Shown: positions 9,401 to 16,709 of the stretch, one piece after another
How positions within the stretch are numbered: the first letter of the stretch is position 1
Layout: each line of letters opens with the position of its first letter
NCBI GenBank assembly: GCA_900554545.1
Contig: USHW01000029.1
Coordinates: 1 to 27,102 of the forward strand
Direction: 5' to 3'
Source: an uncultured Prevotella sp.
Lineage (GTDB): Bacteria > Bacteroidota > Bacteroidia > Bacteroidales > Bacteroidaceae
DNA: 27,102 nucleotides
Position numbers and translations under genes: made by a program
The notes under the pieces: model-generated
What the model saw: only the letters and a program-made list of their open reading frames with translations
What the model was told of the DNA's origin: nothing
Databases searched by the model: none

Positions 9401-12400
9401 CAGGCTTCGGTACAGCTTACATGGAAACCGGGCGACGAAAGCCGTGCACCGATGGGTTACAATGTTTACCGTGACGGCACGAAAGTGAACACTGAAGCCG
9501 TTACAGAGGCGGCGTTCACGGACGACAAGCTTGTTTACGGAGAGTATTATTATAAGGTGACGGCCGTTTATGACGGTGGTGAAGAGTCGCTCCCGTCAGA
9601 CTCCGTGGCAGCTTTCGTAAAGCAGGGCGCGCAGTATTACGCTCCGCTTGAGCCTGCCGCAGTGGTTGAAGGCAACAATAACGTCAACCTGACGTGGAAA
9701 TCTCCGCTTGTAAATGCTGGCGAGAGCAACAGCGTATCATGGTCAACCGGCGTATATGCTGATGCAATGGGCGTTGCCGACGGTGGCACTTTCTATGCCG
9801 CTTCGGATTGGACTGCCGAAGACCTTGTGCCTTACCGCAACAAGCGTGTGTCGTCAGTGTCGGTACAACTCGTCAACCCTTGCTCGTATCTTAGACTGTT
9901 CGTGTATAAGGACGGAGAAAGTGTTTATTCGAAAACGTACAACGGCAACATCTTGTATGACGGCACATATACCGACGTAACCATTGACGAGCCGCTCCTC
10001 ATTGAGCCGGGTGCGGAGTACAGGTTTGCCTTCCAGCTGCAGAATGCGCAAGGCATAAAGCCGTTGGGAATGGACGCCAGCCAGGCAGTTGACGGCAAGG
10101 GCAACCTCCTGTCGATAGACGGAGAGACATGGTTCCCGGCTTCTTACCAAGGCATCGCCGGCAACTTCAACATAAAGATTGACGTTGTTCCTGATGAAAG
10201 CATGGTCGAAGAGGCTCCTTCAGGCTACAATGTGTACCGCGACGGAGAGAAGGTTAATGACAAACCCGTTACAGCCACGAGCTATACTGACGTTGTAAGC
10301 GAGTCTGGAACTCACGAGTACACCTTAACGTCGGTTTATTCTGATGGCGGAGAGTCGGCTGAAAGCGAGAGCGTAAGCGTTGAGATAGTCGGCATATACG
10401 GTCCTTACGCACCTTCTGCGATTGATGCGGACGTGCACATCAACAGGGATGTAACTCTGCGCTGGGACTATCCGACGGACGGCACGCATACATTGAAGGC
10501 TGACATCACGACCCGTCCGGTGACGGTAGACGACAACATGCCCGAATATGTCAATTCTTTCACCGGCCATGACGAGGGTGTTGAGATGGGTATAGCGTCA
10601 GACAACAACTTCATCTACACCTCGACTTACTCTAAGGACGGTTATGTGAACAAGTACTCGATGGACGGAGAGTACATCGAAAGCTTTACAATAGACGGCA
10701 TCGAGGGAATAAGGAACATCGTTTACGATGGCACCGACTTCTATGTAGGCGATTACAGCACCAACATTTACAAGGTTGACATGGAGGCGCACATGGTTCT
10801 TGCCACGATGACCATTTCCGAGTTCTCTCGCCATCTGGCATACATCCCCGAGCTTGACGGCGGCAACGGCGGCTTCGAGGTTGGCGACTGGGAGACCAGT
10901 ATCTATGTAAGGAAGGACGGAAGCAAGATTGGCAACGGGCCTACTTTGCTCGGAGCGAGCGGCACGGCATATAATGACGGCCTGCTGTATGCCTTCGAAC
11001 AGGGCGGTGACAATACCCGTACAATAGGCATATACGACTTCGCGACTTCTCAACGGGTGGGCAGCATCGACGTGACTGCTTACTCCGAGATAACAGGAAT
11101 ATCAACAGCTTCGGCCGGAGGTATGTCTGTTGTGTCGCGTCCCGACGGTTCTAAGTTCCTTGCCTTGGCGCTGCAACGCCAGGACGACAACACCAAGTTC
11201 GCATTCATCGAGCTTGAAGGCGTAAGCGGAGTGACGGGCTATAACGTCTACCGCAACGGCGAGCAGGTGAACGACGAACCGCTGACACGCCGCTATTTTG
11301 CGGAAAGTCTTGACAATGAAGGCTCTTACAAGTATGAAATCGAGACGGTTTATATTGACGGAAGCAAGTCTGACAGCCGTGCAACAGTAGACATACAAAT
11401 CCAGCCCAAGGGCACGGCAGAAGTGCCAGAATATGTCAAGGCCGTGCAGTCTACCTACGGCTACAACGTTCTCCTGTCGTTTGTAGACCCGCAGATGAAT
11501 GAAGGCGCTGAGGTGGCCGAAGGCTTCGAGAACGCCGAACTGCAAGCTCCCGTAAACATAAACGGATGGGGCAACACCGGCAACGCATGGACGGCGACAT
11601 CCGACTATGCATACGAGGGCACGAAGGCGATTACCGCCGACGAGGACGCCGAGGCCACAATCATCATCCCTGTGAACGGAAGCACGCACCTGAAGATGGC
11701 CGTACGCAACGCTGACGACCACAACGGGCACGGCTCGCTGACGCTCTTGCGCTCAATCGGCGGCACCGATGAGGCCGACTTCATACGCATGAACGTATAT
11801 CAGACCAACGAGGCTTGGAGCGAGGTTGAGGCGGAGATACCCGCCGGAACGTCGTACATCGCAGTAAGGAAAGATGCCGGCGTAGCTCCGCAATTTGTCG
11901 ATGCTATACGCTTGTTCTCGTCTGAACCCGAGCAGACGGTCTATGCTTACGACATATTCCGCAACGACGAGCAAATCAACGACGAGCCTGTGCAGGGCAT
12001 AAGCTACATTGACCGCAACCTGCTGCCCGGCCACTATGACTACCAGGTGCGCCTTACCACGATGACGGCAGCAGTCAGCGACCTGTCAGAAAAGGTCGGC
12101 ATCGACCTCGACTATGACAACGGCGGACTTGCACCGACCGGACTTACAGCCGGATTTGAGCCTGACGGCAACGTGAAGCTTAGCTGGCAGTTCCCGGCAC
12201 TTGGCGAACCGATTTACCTGCGCTGGCACGACGGCAACAGCTATGACGCCGGAGGACTGTCGAGTGGAGGCGCGTTCTACGCCGGAGCACGCTGGTATGC
12301 CGACGATTTGAAGGACTATGAGGAGCTGTCGCTTACCGATGTCGAGTTCTACATCAACCAGGTACCCGACGCACTGTTCATCCTCATCTATGAGGGCAAC

Positions 12401-13228
12401 ACCCTCGTGCGTCAGCAGTATGTGCCAACGATGCGCCAGTATTCGTTCAACAACGTCAAGCTTGACGAGCCTCTCGCCGTTGACCCGTCGAAAGACCTGC
12501 TCGTGGCTCTTTACATAGAGCACAACGAAATCACCGCTCCGCTCGGCTACGACCGTGGCCCGGCAAACAGCGGAAGGGGCAACCTCTATTCTAACGACGG
12601 AGTGACTTGGGGACTGCTTAACGATTCTGAAACAGGCATAGACGCCAACTGGAACATCTCGATAGGCTTGAGTGCCTACTCGAACGTTCCGCTTGAGCCT
12701 GCAAAGGCAATGAGCAAGACACGCAAGACGTTTGCTCCAAAGGCTTTGCCGGCCGGCAGCAAGCTCGTGGCAGTGCCTGTAGGAGTTGAGGCTACGTCGC
12801 AGAAAAACGCGTTCATGGGCTACAACGTTTACCGCAACCGCGAGCGTCTTAACACGGAAACTGTGACGGAAACGACCTACATCGACGACACTCCGATTGA
12901 CAACAAGTATCTTGAATATCAGGTATCGGCCATCTATTCGGTATCGGGCGAGAAGTATTCTGCCCCCGTTACGCTCACTGCAACCGGCATAAACGGCGTT
13001 GAGAGCGAGAACGGCCTGCGTGTAGAGGCGGACGATGACGAAATCAAGGTGTACGGCCTGAAGCCCGGAACAGCAGTCACTTTGTATGACGTTAACGGAG
13101 CGGTGCTCTACAGCGGCAAGTCAGCCGACACGTATGTACATGTAATCCCGGCAGCGGCCATCGCCGACGGAACGTACATCGTCAAGGCCGGAAACGACGC
13201 CGTGAAGTTTGTAAAGGACGCAAGATAA
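6494..13228 (+). CDS. Giant (2244-residue) modular secreted adhesin-like protein, T9SS-type C-terminus
   Basis: Predicted exported protein. Residues 1-24 look like a signal peptide. Visible modules: jelly-roll, cleaved-adhesin or choice-of-anchor-J-like domains near 90-280, 352-515 and 1672-1812; a carboxypeptidase-regulatory-like beta domain near 516-597; two propeller-like segments near 645-860 and 1345-1578; and two related copies of a roughly 155-residue module (1080-1233 and 1908-2063) sharing GGxFYA, W-x-A-D/E-DL and a GNLxSxDGxTW-type ending. Six FnIII-like ends carry a G-Y-N-V-Y-R type motif at residues 293, 988, 1244, 1582, 1818 (AYDIFR) and 2109. The C-terminus (about 2170-2244) has DVNGAVLYSG and GTYIVKAG, typical of T9SS type A sorting domains. 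I see no catalytic signature. Surface adhesion or glycan/protein binding is inference. The gene is bracketed by two 22-bp repeat arrays. Confidence 0.88.
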   Translation: MKIRKYILSLVAAAGCAVCVAAIADGRNDDKQEKVKPAENMPAKVDTQRSPYSLINLAGSEDGIPYGLRLMEVDNKDVSLSWNTPEATDGYWDDFETHDDFVINSPGSVGWQYIDADNARTYTWQACTFPNMGQKMAFIVMNPSMTSPATDTNPNYKPFSGNKMLVDFCAADVPNNDFIISPELNFSSDFKISFRARSYNDVYALERIRVGYSTTGISPSNFTWVQGGDYVELPAEWNLYEYEIPQEAKYVTINCVSDDAFMLLIDDIFVGTNEVRPGVMPMKAPAAVAKLTGFNIYRDDTKVNQEPVTEVRYTDTVDDYGTYSYTVTAVYSDGSESEKSDALQVEVPDIRLLPFEDDFETWTLAEDKWSTMNGDAYDVNNWRIDYYATGLVDPCATFRYSNLANYDQSLVTRELNTVNKAATYLRFNLKLQNERHENDDYLAVEVTSDGGKTWKNVATFDNKQGAFDWKVCQYNIGGLLDSNLFRIRFRAYGAISTYIDYWYVDDIKVWNPEWTTATLTVMSADGAVAGCPVTLTGNSGGVYTATTGDDGKVVFDEIEDDTYAVSIVNDGYNIYEGEWTVSKDGENAFTAKLKRPVMTLSSTDVAAEIAAESSIEKTVTLSNTGDGPMTWYLNTKPEAGSGDASRLWEIQGSFTASGDLQSCVAFDGENYYTSSSIELGEFWKYDKNGTLVERFRLPDMYFPIYDLTFDGRYFYGSDGTNRVFKLDFYNKRVADIITVDAEPGLEITHCCYDPDLGGLWIGGWNTLGLISMTGKIMVSVENFDENTTLSVIGSAYDNVTPGGPYLWLADGSSSETMIDRVAIYQYNINEARLTGVSHLATDVPGYKIGDASTGVNRIGGLSSSFDIKEGTLTLTGVLQQSPGLIFNYTLCEIGEWVEMSPKHGTLQPGDSQDITFGFNSVNAKKGDKFETTAEILTVPELGEQSLAVSMDVNADAASPRPVELKAEPGQASVQLTWKPGDESRAPMGYNVYRDGTKVNTEAVTEAAFTDDKLVYGEYYYKVTAVYDGGEESLPSDSVAAFVKQGAQYYAPLEPAAVVEGNNNVNLTWKSPLVNAGESNSVSWSTGVYADAMGVADGGTFYAASDWTAEDLVPYRNKRVSSVSVQLVNPCSYLRLFVYKDGESVYSKTYNGNILYDGTYTDVTIDEPLLIEPGAEYRFAFQLQNAQGIKPLGMDASQAVDGKGNLLSIDGETWFPASYQGIAGNFNIKIDVVPDESMVEEAPSGYNVYRDGEKVNDKPVTATSYTDVVSESGTHEYTLTSVYSDGGESAESESVSVEIVGIYGPYAPSAIDADVHINRDVTLRWDYPTDGTHTLKADITTRPVTVDDNMPEYVNSFTGHDEGVEMGIASDNNFIYTSTYSKDGYVNKYSMDGEYIESFTIDGIEGIRNIVYDGTDFYVGDYSTNIYKVDMEAHMVLATMTISEFSRHLAYIPELDGGNGGFEVGDWETSIYVRKDGSKIGNGPTLLGASGTAYNDGLLYAFEQGGDNTRTIGIYDFATSQRVGSIDVTAYSEITGISTASAGGMSVVSRPDGSKFLALALQRQDDNTKFAFIELEGVSGVTGYNVYRNGEQVNDEPLTRRYFAESLDNEGSYKYEIETVYIDGSKSDSRATVDIQIQPKGTAEVPEYVKAVQSTYGYNVLLSFVDPQMNEGAEVAEGFENAELQAPVNINGWGNTGNAWTATSDYAYEGTKAITADEDAEATIIIPVNGSTHLKMAVRNADDHNGHGSLTLLRSIGGTDEADFIRMNVYQTNEAWSEVEAEIPAGTSYIAVRKDAGVAPQFVDAIRLFSSEPEQTVYAYDIFRNDEQINDEPVQGISYIDRNLLPGHYDYQVRLTTMTAAVSDLSEKVGIDLDYDNGGLAPTGLTAGFEPDGNVKLSWQFPALGEPIYLRWHDGNSYDAGGLSSGGAFYAGARWYADDLKDYEELSLTDVEFYINQVPDALFILIYEGNTLVRQQYVPTMRQYSFNNVKLDEPLAVDPSKDLLVALYIEHNEITAPLGYDRGPANSGRGNLYSNDGVTWGLLNDSETGIDANWNISIGLSAYSNVPLEPAKAMSKTRKTFAPKALPAGSKLVAVPVGVEATSQKNAFMGYNVYRNRERLNTETVTETTYIDDTPIDNKYLEYQVSAIYSVSGEKYSAPVTLTATGINGVESENGLRVEADDDEIKVYGLKPGTAVTLYDVNGAVLYSGKSADTYVHVIPAAAIADGTYIVKAGNDAVKFVKDAR

Positions 13229-13276
13229 CGGCAATGACTGAACACTGAATTTACACCCGTTGAACGGTGTCTTTAT

Positions 13277-13313
13277 AAAAGGCCGTCTTTCGCATTGTGA
13301 AAGGCGGCCTTTT
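13277..13313 (+). terminator. 17-bp hairpin made by the first two units of array 2
   Basis: 13277-13293 and 13297-13313 pair along their whole length (17 pairs, two of them G-T) around the 3-base loop ATT. The right arm ends in GGCCTTTT. The position just after the giant gene and the T-run at the 3' side suggest a transcription terminator for that gene. It is formed by two neighbouring 22-bp units and not by a separate sequence. Confidence 0.6.
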
Positions 13314-13364
13314 AGCGTCTAAAACATGGCCTTTTGCAAGGTAAAAGACGGCCTTTTGGAAACC
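13277..13364 (+). repeat. Tandem array of four 22-bp units (array 2)
   Basis: Units begin at 13277, 13299, 13321 and 13343, again exactly 22 bases apart, with the same arm-core-arm-tail plan as array 1. The cores are GCCGT, GCGGC, ATGGC and ACGGC. GCCGT is close to the reverse complement of the usual ACGGC, so the core appears in both orientations while the tail (GCA...) stays on the same side. It lies 48 bases after the stop of the 2244-residue gene, in the same orientation as array 1. Confidence 0.85.
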
Positions 13365-13394
13365 CATCCAAATCAGAACTGATACCCACCCCAA

Positions 13395-13411
13395 CCCTCC
13401 CGAAGGGAGGG
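13395..13411. repeat. CCCTCCC/GGGAGGG hairpin in a C-rich intergenic motif
   Basis: CCCTCCC (13395-13401) and GGGAGGG (13405-13411) form a perfect 7-bp stem with a GAA loop, preceded by ACCCACCCCAA. Motifs of this kind (CCCACCCC-AACCCTCCC followed by a GAAGGGAGGG arm) are, from general knowledge, common between genes in Bacteroidetes. Its role is unknown. The rest of 13412-13570 shows no feature I can support. Confidence 0.5.
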
Positions 13412-13577
13412 AGCTTGATTACCTGCTTTTAATTGGTTGCAAATGGGGGACTTGGTAATTGTCATGCACGTTTCAATTCAGCATCTGTTGTGTACGTGAT
13501 TTCGGCATAAGCATGTATTTCTTCATTGGTTTAACGCTCGCTTTCAGTTCCTCGGCCGGACGAATTGATTGTATGTA

Positions 13578-13610
13578 TTTGTTTTTTCTCCGTTAAAGTT
13601 TGTACCTTTG
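13578..13610 (+). promoter_or_regulatory. Bacteroidetes promoter for the DMT transporter gene
   Basis: TTTG (13578-13581), a 21-base spacer and TACCTTTG (13603-13610) match the Bacteroidetes -33/-7 pattern. The predicted leader is roughly 20 nt to ATG 13637. Confidence 0.7.
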
Positions 13611-13636
13611 CACCCCGTATTTGACTTTATATACAG

Positions 13637-14557
13637 ATGAGTGCGAAAGTAAAAGGTTTTATGTACGGCGTGGCTACGTCGGTTACGTTCGGTCTAATTC
13701 CGCTGTTCACGCTGCCGTTGATGCAGAAGGGCATGGCGTCAGACTCCATATTGTTTTACCGCTTCATTACGGCTACGGCGGCGTTGGCTCTGATGATGAT
13801 TGTAAAGAAGGAGTCGTTCAGGGTAAGCTGGCGCGACTTGGCGGTAATCGTGTTGCTGGCGGTGTTCTACACAGCCTCATCGATGTTCCTGCTTTACGGT
13901 TACGAGGCTATGGGTGCAGGCGTTGCCACGACGCTCCACTTCACTTATCCCGTATTCGTAACGCTGCTGATGTTCGCACTTTTCAGGGAAAAGGCGTCGT
14001 GGGTGACGTGGACTGCCGTTGTGCTGGCCATCGCCGGAGTGGCCAAGCTGTCGCTCAACGGCACGGAACTGAAGCTCGACCCTGTCGGGGTAGGCGTGGT
14101 GCTGCTTTCCGCCGTGGGGTATGCAAGCTATATAATAGCCGTTAACAAGTCGCGCGTAAGGGATATGCACAGCCGCAAGCTGGCGTTTTACGTCTTTGTG
14201 TTCACCACGCTGATGTTCGCCGTAAAGAACGGTCTTGGCGGCGGGGTACAGCCTTTGCCCGACGCAGTGTCGGCGGTCAACGTGGTGTTGCTGGCCGTTG
14301 CGCCCACCGTTATATCAAACATTACGCTGCTGCTGGCCGTGCACAACATCGGCGGTACGCTGACTTCAATCCTCGGTGCGCTTGAGCCTGTCACGGCGGT
14401 GTGCATCGGTGCTATGGTGTTCGGTGAGGAGTTTACGTTGAGCGAGGCCGTAGGGATAACGCTCATATTGGTGGCTGTCGTCCTGGTTATACTCAACCGC
14501 AGCATAAAAGAAAACCTTACGCAGCTGCTCAAGCGCATAAGGCCGAGGCATCCGTAG
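13637..14557 (+). CDS. DMT/EamA-family transporter
   Basis: Inner-membrane carrier of the drug/metabolite transporter superfamily, 306 residues, the normal size. The protein is almost entirely hydrophobic helices, consistent with ten membrane segments arranged as two EamA repeats. The first repeat runs to about residue 140 (ending near AIAGVAKLSL) and the second begins near residue 150. The conserved end of each repeat is visible: YPVFVTLLMFALFREK in the first and LGALEPVTAVCIGAMVFGEE in the second. A basic, cytoplasm-facing tail ends KRIRPRHP. The ATG at 13637 follows a good TAnnTTTG promoter by 26 bases. Substrate cannot be read from the sequence; relatives export amino acids, nucleotides or small metabolites. 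It converges with the GH53 gene and appears to be transcribed alone. Confidence 0.9.
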   Translation: MSAKVKGFMYGVATSVTFGLIPLFTLPLMQKGMASDSILFYRFITATAALALMMIVKKESFRVSWRDLAVIVLLAVFYTASSMFLLYGYEAMGAGVATTLHFTYPVFVTLLMFALFREKASWVTWTAVVLAIAGVAKLSLNGTELKLDPVGVGVVLLSAVGYASYIIAVNKSRVRDMHSRKLAFYVFVFTTLMFAVKNGLGGGVQPLPDAVSAVNVVLLAVAPTVISNITLLLAVHNIGGTLTSILGALEPVTAVCIGAMVFGEEFTLSEAVGITLILVAVVLVILNRSIKENLTQLLKRIRPRHP

Positions 14558-14568
14558 TTTTTTAGTAG

Positions 14569-14643
14569 ACGAGTTGACAAGGAACGAGTTGACAAGGAAC
14601 GAGTTGACAAGGGACGAGTAGACAAGGGACGAGCAGACAAGAG
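14569..14643 (+). repeat. Five tandem 15-bp units (ACGAGTTGACAAGGA type)
   Basis: Units start at 14569, 14584, 14599, 14614 and 14629. The first two are identical (ACGAGTTGACAAGGA); the third differs only at its last base, and the last two change GTTGAC to GTAGAC and GCAGAC. The array begins 11 bases after the DMT transporter stop. Confidence 0.85.
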
Positions 14644-14705
14644 GATACTTTAGTTGATTAGCAACGCAAATCCCCTTGTCTGCTCGTCCCTCGTCTACTT
14701 GTCCC
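14611..14705. terminator. Long inverted repeat between convergent genes, probable bidirectional terminator
   Basis: The 31 bases 14611-14641 match the reverse complement of 14675-14705 at 29 positions, leaving a 33-base loop. The arms are made of the 15-bp units, so the right arm is an inverted partial copy of the array. It sits between the ends of two convergent genes (stops at 14557 and 14720), where a terminator for both strands is expected. Confidence 0.6.
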
Positions 14706-14719
14706 TTGTCCCTCGTTGA

Positions 14720-15835
14720 CTACTCAATGAATTTGCTCAATTCATCCAACGCTGGAAGTGCTTTTCCCGTCTCGTTGTCAAACAGGCCGCGGTTAAGCCA
14801 ACTTTTTACGACTGTTGCGCCCGACTCGTTCTCTTCCGGGAACCACCAGAACAGGCCGGTAACGTTGTCGTGGCTGTTGAGCATTGTAACGAGTTCTTCG
14901 GTGAACTTGCGCTGCCCTTCCGCGCTGATGGGGTAGAGTTCTGCGTAGCGGTTGGGGTCAGGCTCCCACTTGTCGTTCTTGTGTGAGTAGTAGAACGCGG
15001 CTTCTACAATCATCACCGGCTTGTTGAACTCGGTCTTGATACTGTCGAGAACAACGCCGAGGTGCTTTATTGTGCCGTGCCACATGGGGTAATAACTCAG
15101 TCCGATGACATCATAGTCGAGCTTTCCTTTTTTCAGTTTGTCATAATATCCTTCAGTGGCGAGCCAGTCTTGGGCGTGTTCCGTGTGTATTATGATTTGC
15201 GCCTTGGGGCAAACCTCGCGGCAAGCCTTCACCCCGGCGCGCAGGAATGTCAGCAAAGTGTCCCAGTTGTCGTCTTTGACAGGGTCTACTTTTCCCGTTG
15301 GCCAGAGCGTCCCGAAAGTGATTTCGTTGCCCACTTGGATGAAGTCGGGCATAGCGTTTTCCTTCTTCAATGTCTCCAATGCTGTCCGGGTGTGGCTGTA
15401 AACGGAATCGGTGAGCATCCTGATTTGTTCGTCGCGGCTTTTGCCTTCGATGGCTTTAGCCCATGCGTGCGGCGTGAATTGCTTTCCCGGGTCGGCCCAT
15501 GTGTCGGAGTAATGGAAGTCAAGCATCAGCTTGAAGCCGTGTTCCTTGATTTGCTTGCACAGGCTTACGACATACGGCAGGTCTTGGCAAACGCCTTCGT
15601 CCTTGTTGTCTTGGGGCGCGTTGGCCGGGTCAACGAACAGTCGGACGCGCATGGCGTTCCATCCAGACTGCTTGAAAATCTTGTACGGGCATGTCGTTTT
15701 GCCGTCTTGGTCCTTATACTCTGTTCCGTTTTGCCGGTAAGTTGGCAGCAGCGAGATGTCTCCGCCTAAGTATTTTTGTGCCTGGATTGTGATGCCGGCG
15801 ATAAGCGCGGATAAAACAATAAAAAGTTTTTTCAT
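14720..15835 (-). CDS. GH53 arabinogalactan endo-beta-1,4-galactanase
   Basis: Secreted glycoside hydrolase of family 53, which cuts beta-1,4-galactan side chains of pectin (type I arabinogalactan). Length is 371 residues, normal for the family. A signal peptide (MKKLFIVLSALIAGITIQAQ) is followed directly by GGDISLLP, the typical GH53 start. The acid/base glutamate is expected in QVGNEITFG (E171) and the nucleophile in MIVEAAF (E278). RVRLFVDP near residue 64 and LDFHYSDTWADPG near 105 are also family-typical. There is no lipobox at its start and no susC/susD or other sugar gene nearby, so it is not in a visible polysaccharide utilisation locus. It begins 36 bases after the pgeF stop, with no TAnnTTTG in the gap, so it may be read from the housekeeping transcript upstream. 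Confidence 0.95.
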   Translation of the reverse strand: MKKLFIVLSALIAGITIQAQKYLGGDISLLPTYRQNGTEYKDQDGKTTCPYKIFKQSGWNAMRVRLFVDPANAPQDNKDEGVCQDLPYVVSLCKQIKEHGFKLMLDFHYSDTWADPGKQFTPHAWAKAIEGKSRDEQIRMLTDSVYSHTRTALETLKKENAMPDFIQVGNEITFGTLWPTGKVDPVKDDNWDTLLTFLRAGVKACREVCPKAQIIIHTEHAQDWLATEGYYDKLKKGKLDYDVIGLSYYPMWHGTIKHLGVVLDSIKTEFNKPVMIVEAAFYYSHKNDKWEPDPNRYAELYPISAEGQRKFTEELVTMLNSHDNVTGLFWWFPEENESGATVVKSWLNRGLFDNETGKALPALDELSKFIE

Positions 15836-15871
15836 GATAATTTGCGGTTAGTTTGTTTTCCTTTAGTGATT

Positions 15872-16651
15872 TTATTTCAGCATAATGCCTGTGTATATCC
15901 TGCCCGATGCTGTGCCGAGGCGGCGTGCGGAGAAGTAGTCGGAGCTGCTGGAGAATGTGCAGACCGGTGAGACTGTTATGTTTTCGGGCTGCAAGCCTGA
16001 GAGGACAAGTTGCCGCCTGTTGCATTCTTTAAGGTCGATGTGCCATTTTTCTTTGCGCAGGCTGATGGCTCCCATGTCGAAACCGGCGGCGGAGAACTCG
16101 TCATACACCTCGTCGCCAACTTCAAAAGCGTCAAGTGATATGCCCGGGCCGATAGCAGCCAGCAGCTTGTCGGGGTGCGAACCGTAAGCTATATGCATTG
16201 CACTTACCGCTTTTTGCACGATGAGCTGCACTGTGCTGCGCCATCCGGCATGTACGGCGGCTGATGCGTTGTGCTCAGGGTCGTAAATGATAATGGGAAT
16301 ACAGTCGGCCGTTGATACTCCGATGCAAATGTTTCTGACGTCGGTTATCAGCGCGTCAACGCCTTCAAGCACCATGCTCTTGACCGTTTCAGGAAGCGGA
16401 AGGAAGTCTTTTGCTATTTGTCTCACCTCGTTGCCGTGCGTCTGATGCGGCATGATGATGGCATTTGGGCTTATTCCGAGCGTCCGGCCAAGAGCTTCAA
16501 GGTTACGGTTGACGCACTCTTCATCGTCACCGCAGTACCTGTTGATGTTGAATTCGCCGTATGCGCCTTGGCTGAAGCCGCCGTGGCGCGTTGTGCTGAA
16601 CGCCGTGACAGACTGCGATAGGTTGTAAAAAGAAAGTATGGGTTGTGGCAT
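15872..16651 (-). CDS. pgeF: Peptidoglycan editing factor / purine nucleoside phosphorylase (YfiH/YlmD, 'laccase domain' family)
   Basis: Cytoplasmic zinc-binding protein of the DUF152 family, formerly called polyphenol oxidase. Members act on purine nucleosides, and E. coli YfiH edits peptidoglycan precursors. From ATG 16651 it is 259 residues, normal for the family. Three metal ligands are visible: H72 in PHQTHG, C117 in STADC and H134 in VHAGWR. The AFSTTRHGG opening is also typical. The frame stays open upstream, with an ATG at 16669 and a TTG at 16684. I chose 16651 because MPQPILSFYNL resembles the usual family start and the upstream codons abut or fall inside a hairpin (16670-16701). 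It follows obg on the same strand. Confidence 0.9.
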   Translation of the reverse strand: MPQPILSFYNLSQSVTAFSTTRHGGFSQGAYGEFNINRYCGDDEECVNRNLEALGRTLGISPNAIIMPHQTHGNEVRQIAKDFLPLPETVKSMVLEGVDALITDVRNICIGVSTADCIPIIIYDPEHNASAAVHAGWRSTVQLIVQKAVSAMHIAYGSHPDKLLAAIGPGISLDAFEVGDEVYDEFSAAGFDMGAISLRKEKWHIDLKECNRRQLVLSGLQPENITVSPVCTFSSSSDYFSARRLGTASGRIYTGIMLK

Positions 16652-16669
16652 AAGGCATGGGGTTGGCAT

Positions 16670-16701
16670 GAGGTTGACAGGCAAAACGGCCTGCCAACCT
16701 C
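16670..16701 (-). promoter_or_regulatory. Hairpin between obg and pgeF
   Basis: On the + strand GAGGTT (16670-16675) pairs with AACCTC (16696-16701) and CAGGC (16678-16682) with GCCTG (16689-16693), separated by a 2 x 2 internal bulge. There is no T-run on the - strand, so it may slow decay or modulate pgeF translation more than stop transcription. Confidence 0.4.
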
Positions 16702-16709
16702 AGTGCTTG

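Noticed and set aside
14569..14643. CRISPR or minisatellite coding repeat
   Set aside because: Units are contiguous 15-mers without spacers and lie after the stop codon of the transporter; no gene spans them.
15062..15769. Long + strand open frame opposite the GH53 gene
   Set aside because: The GH53 frame has a signal peptide and catalytic motifs; this antisense frame has neither and mirrors its codons.
16651..16684. Extended pgeF start at 16684 or 16669
   Set aside because: 16684 is a TTG inside a hairpin and 16669 lies at its edge; the family-like N-terminus begins at 16651. The 16669 ATG remains possible.
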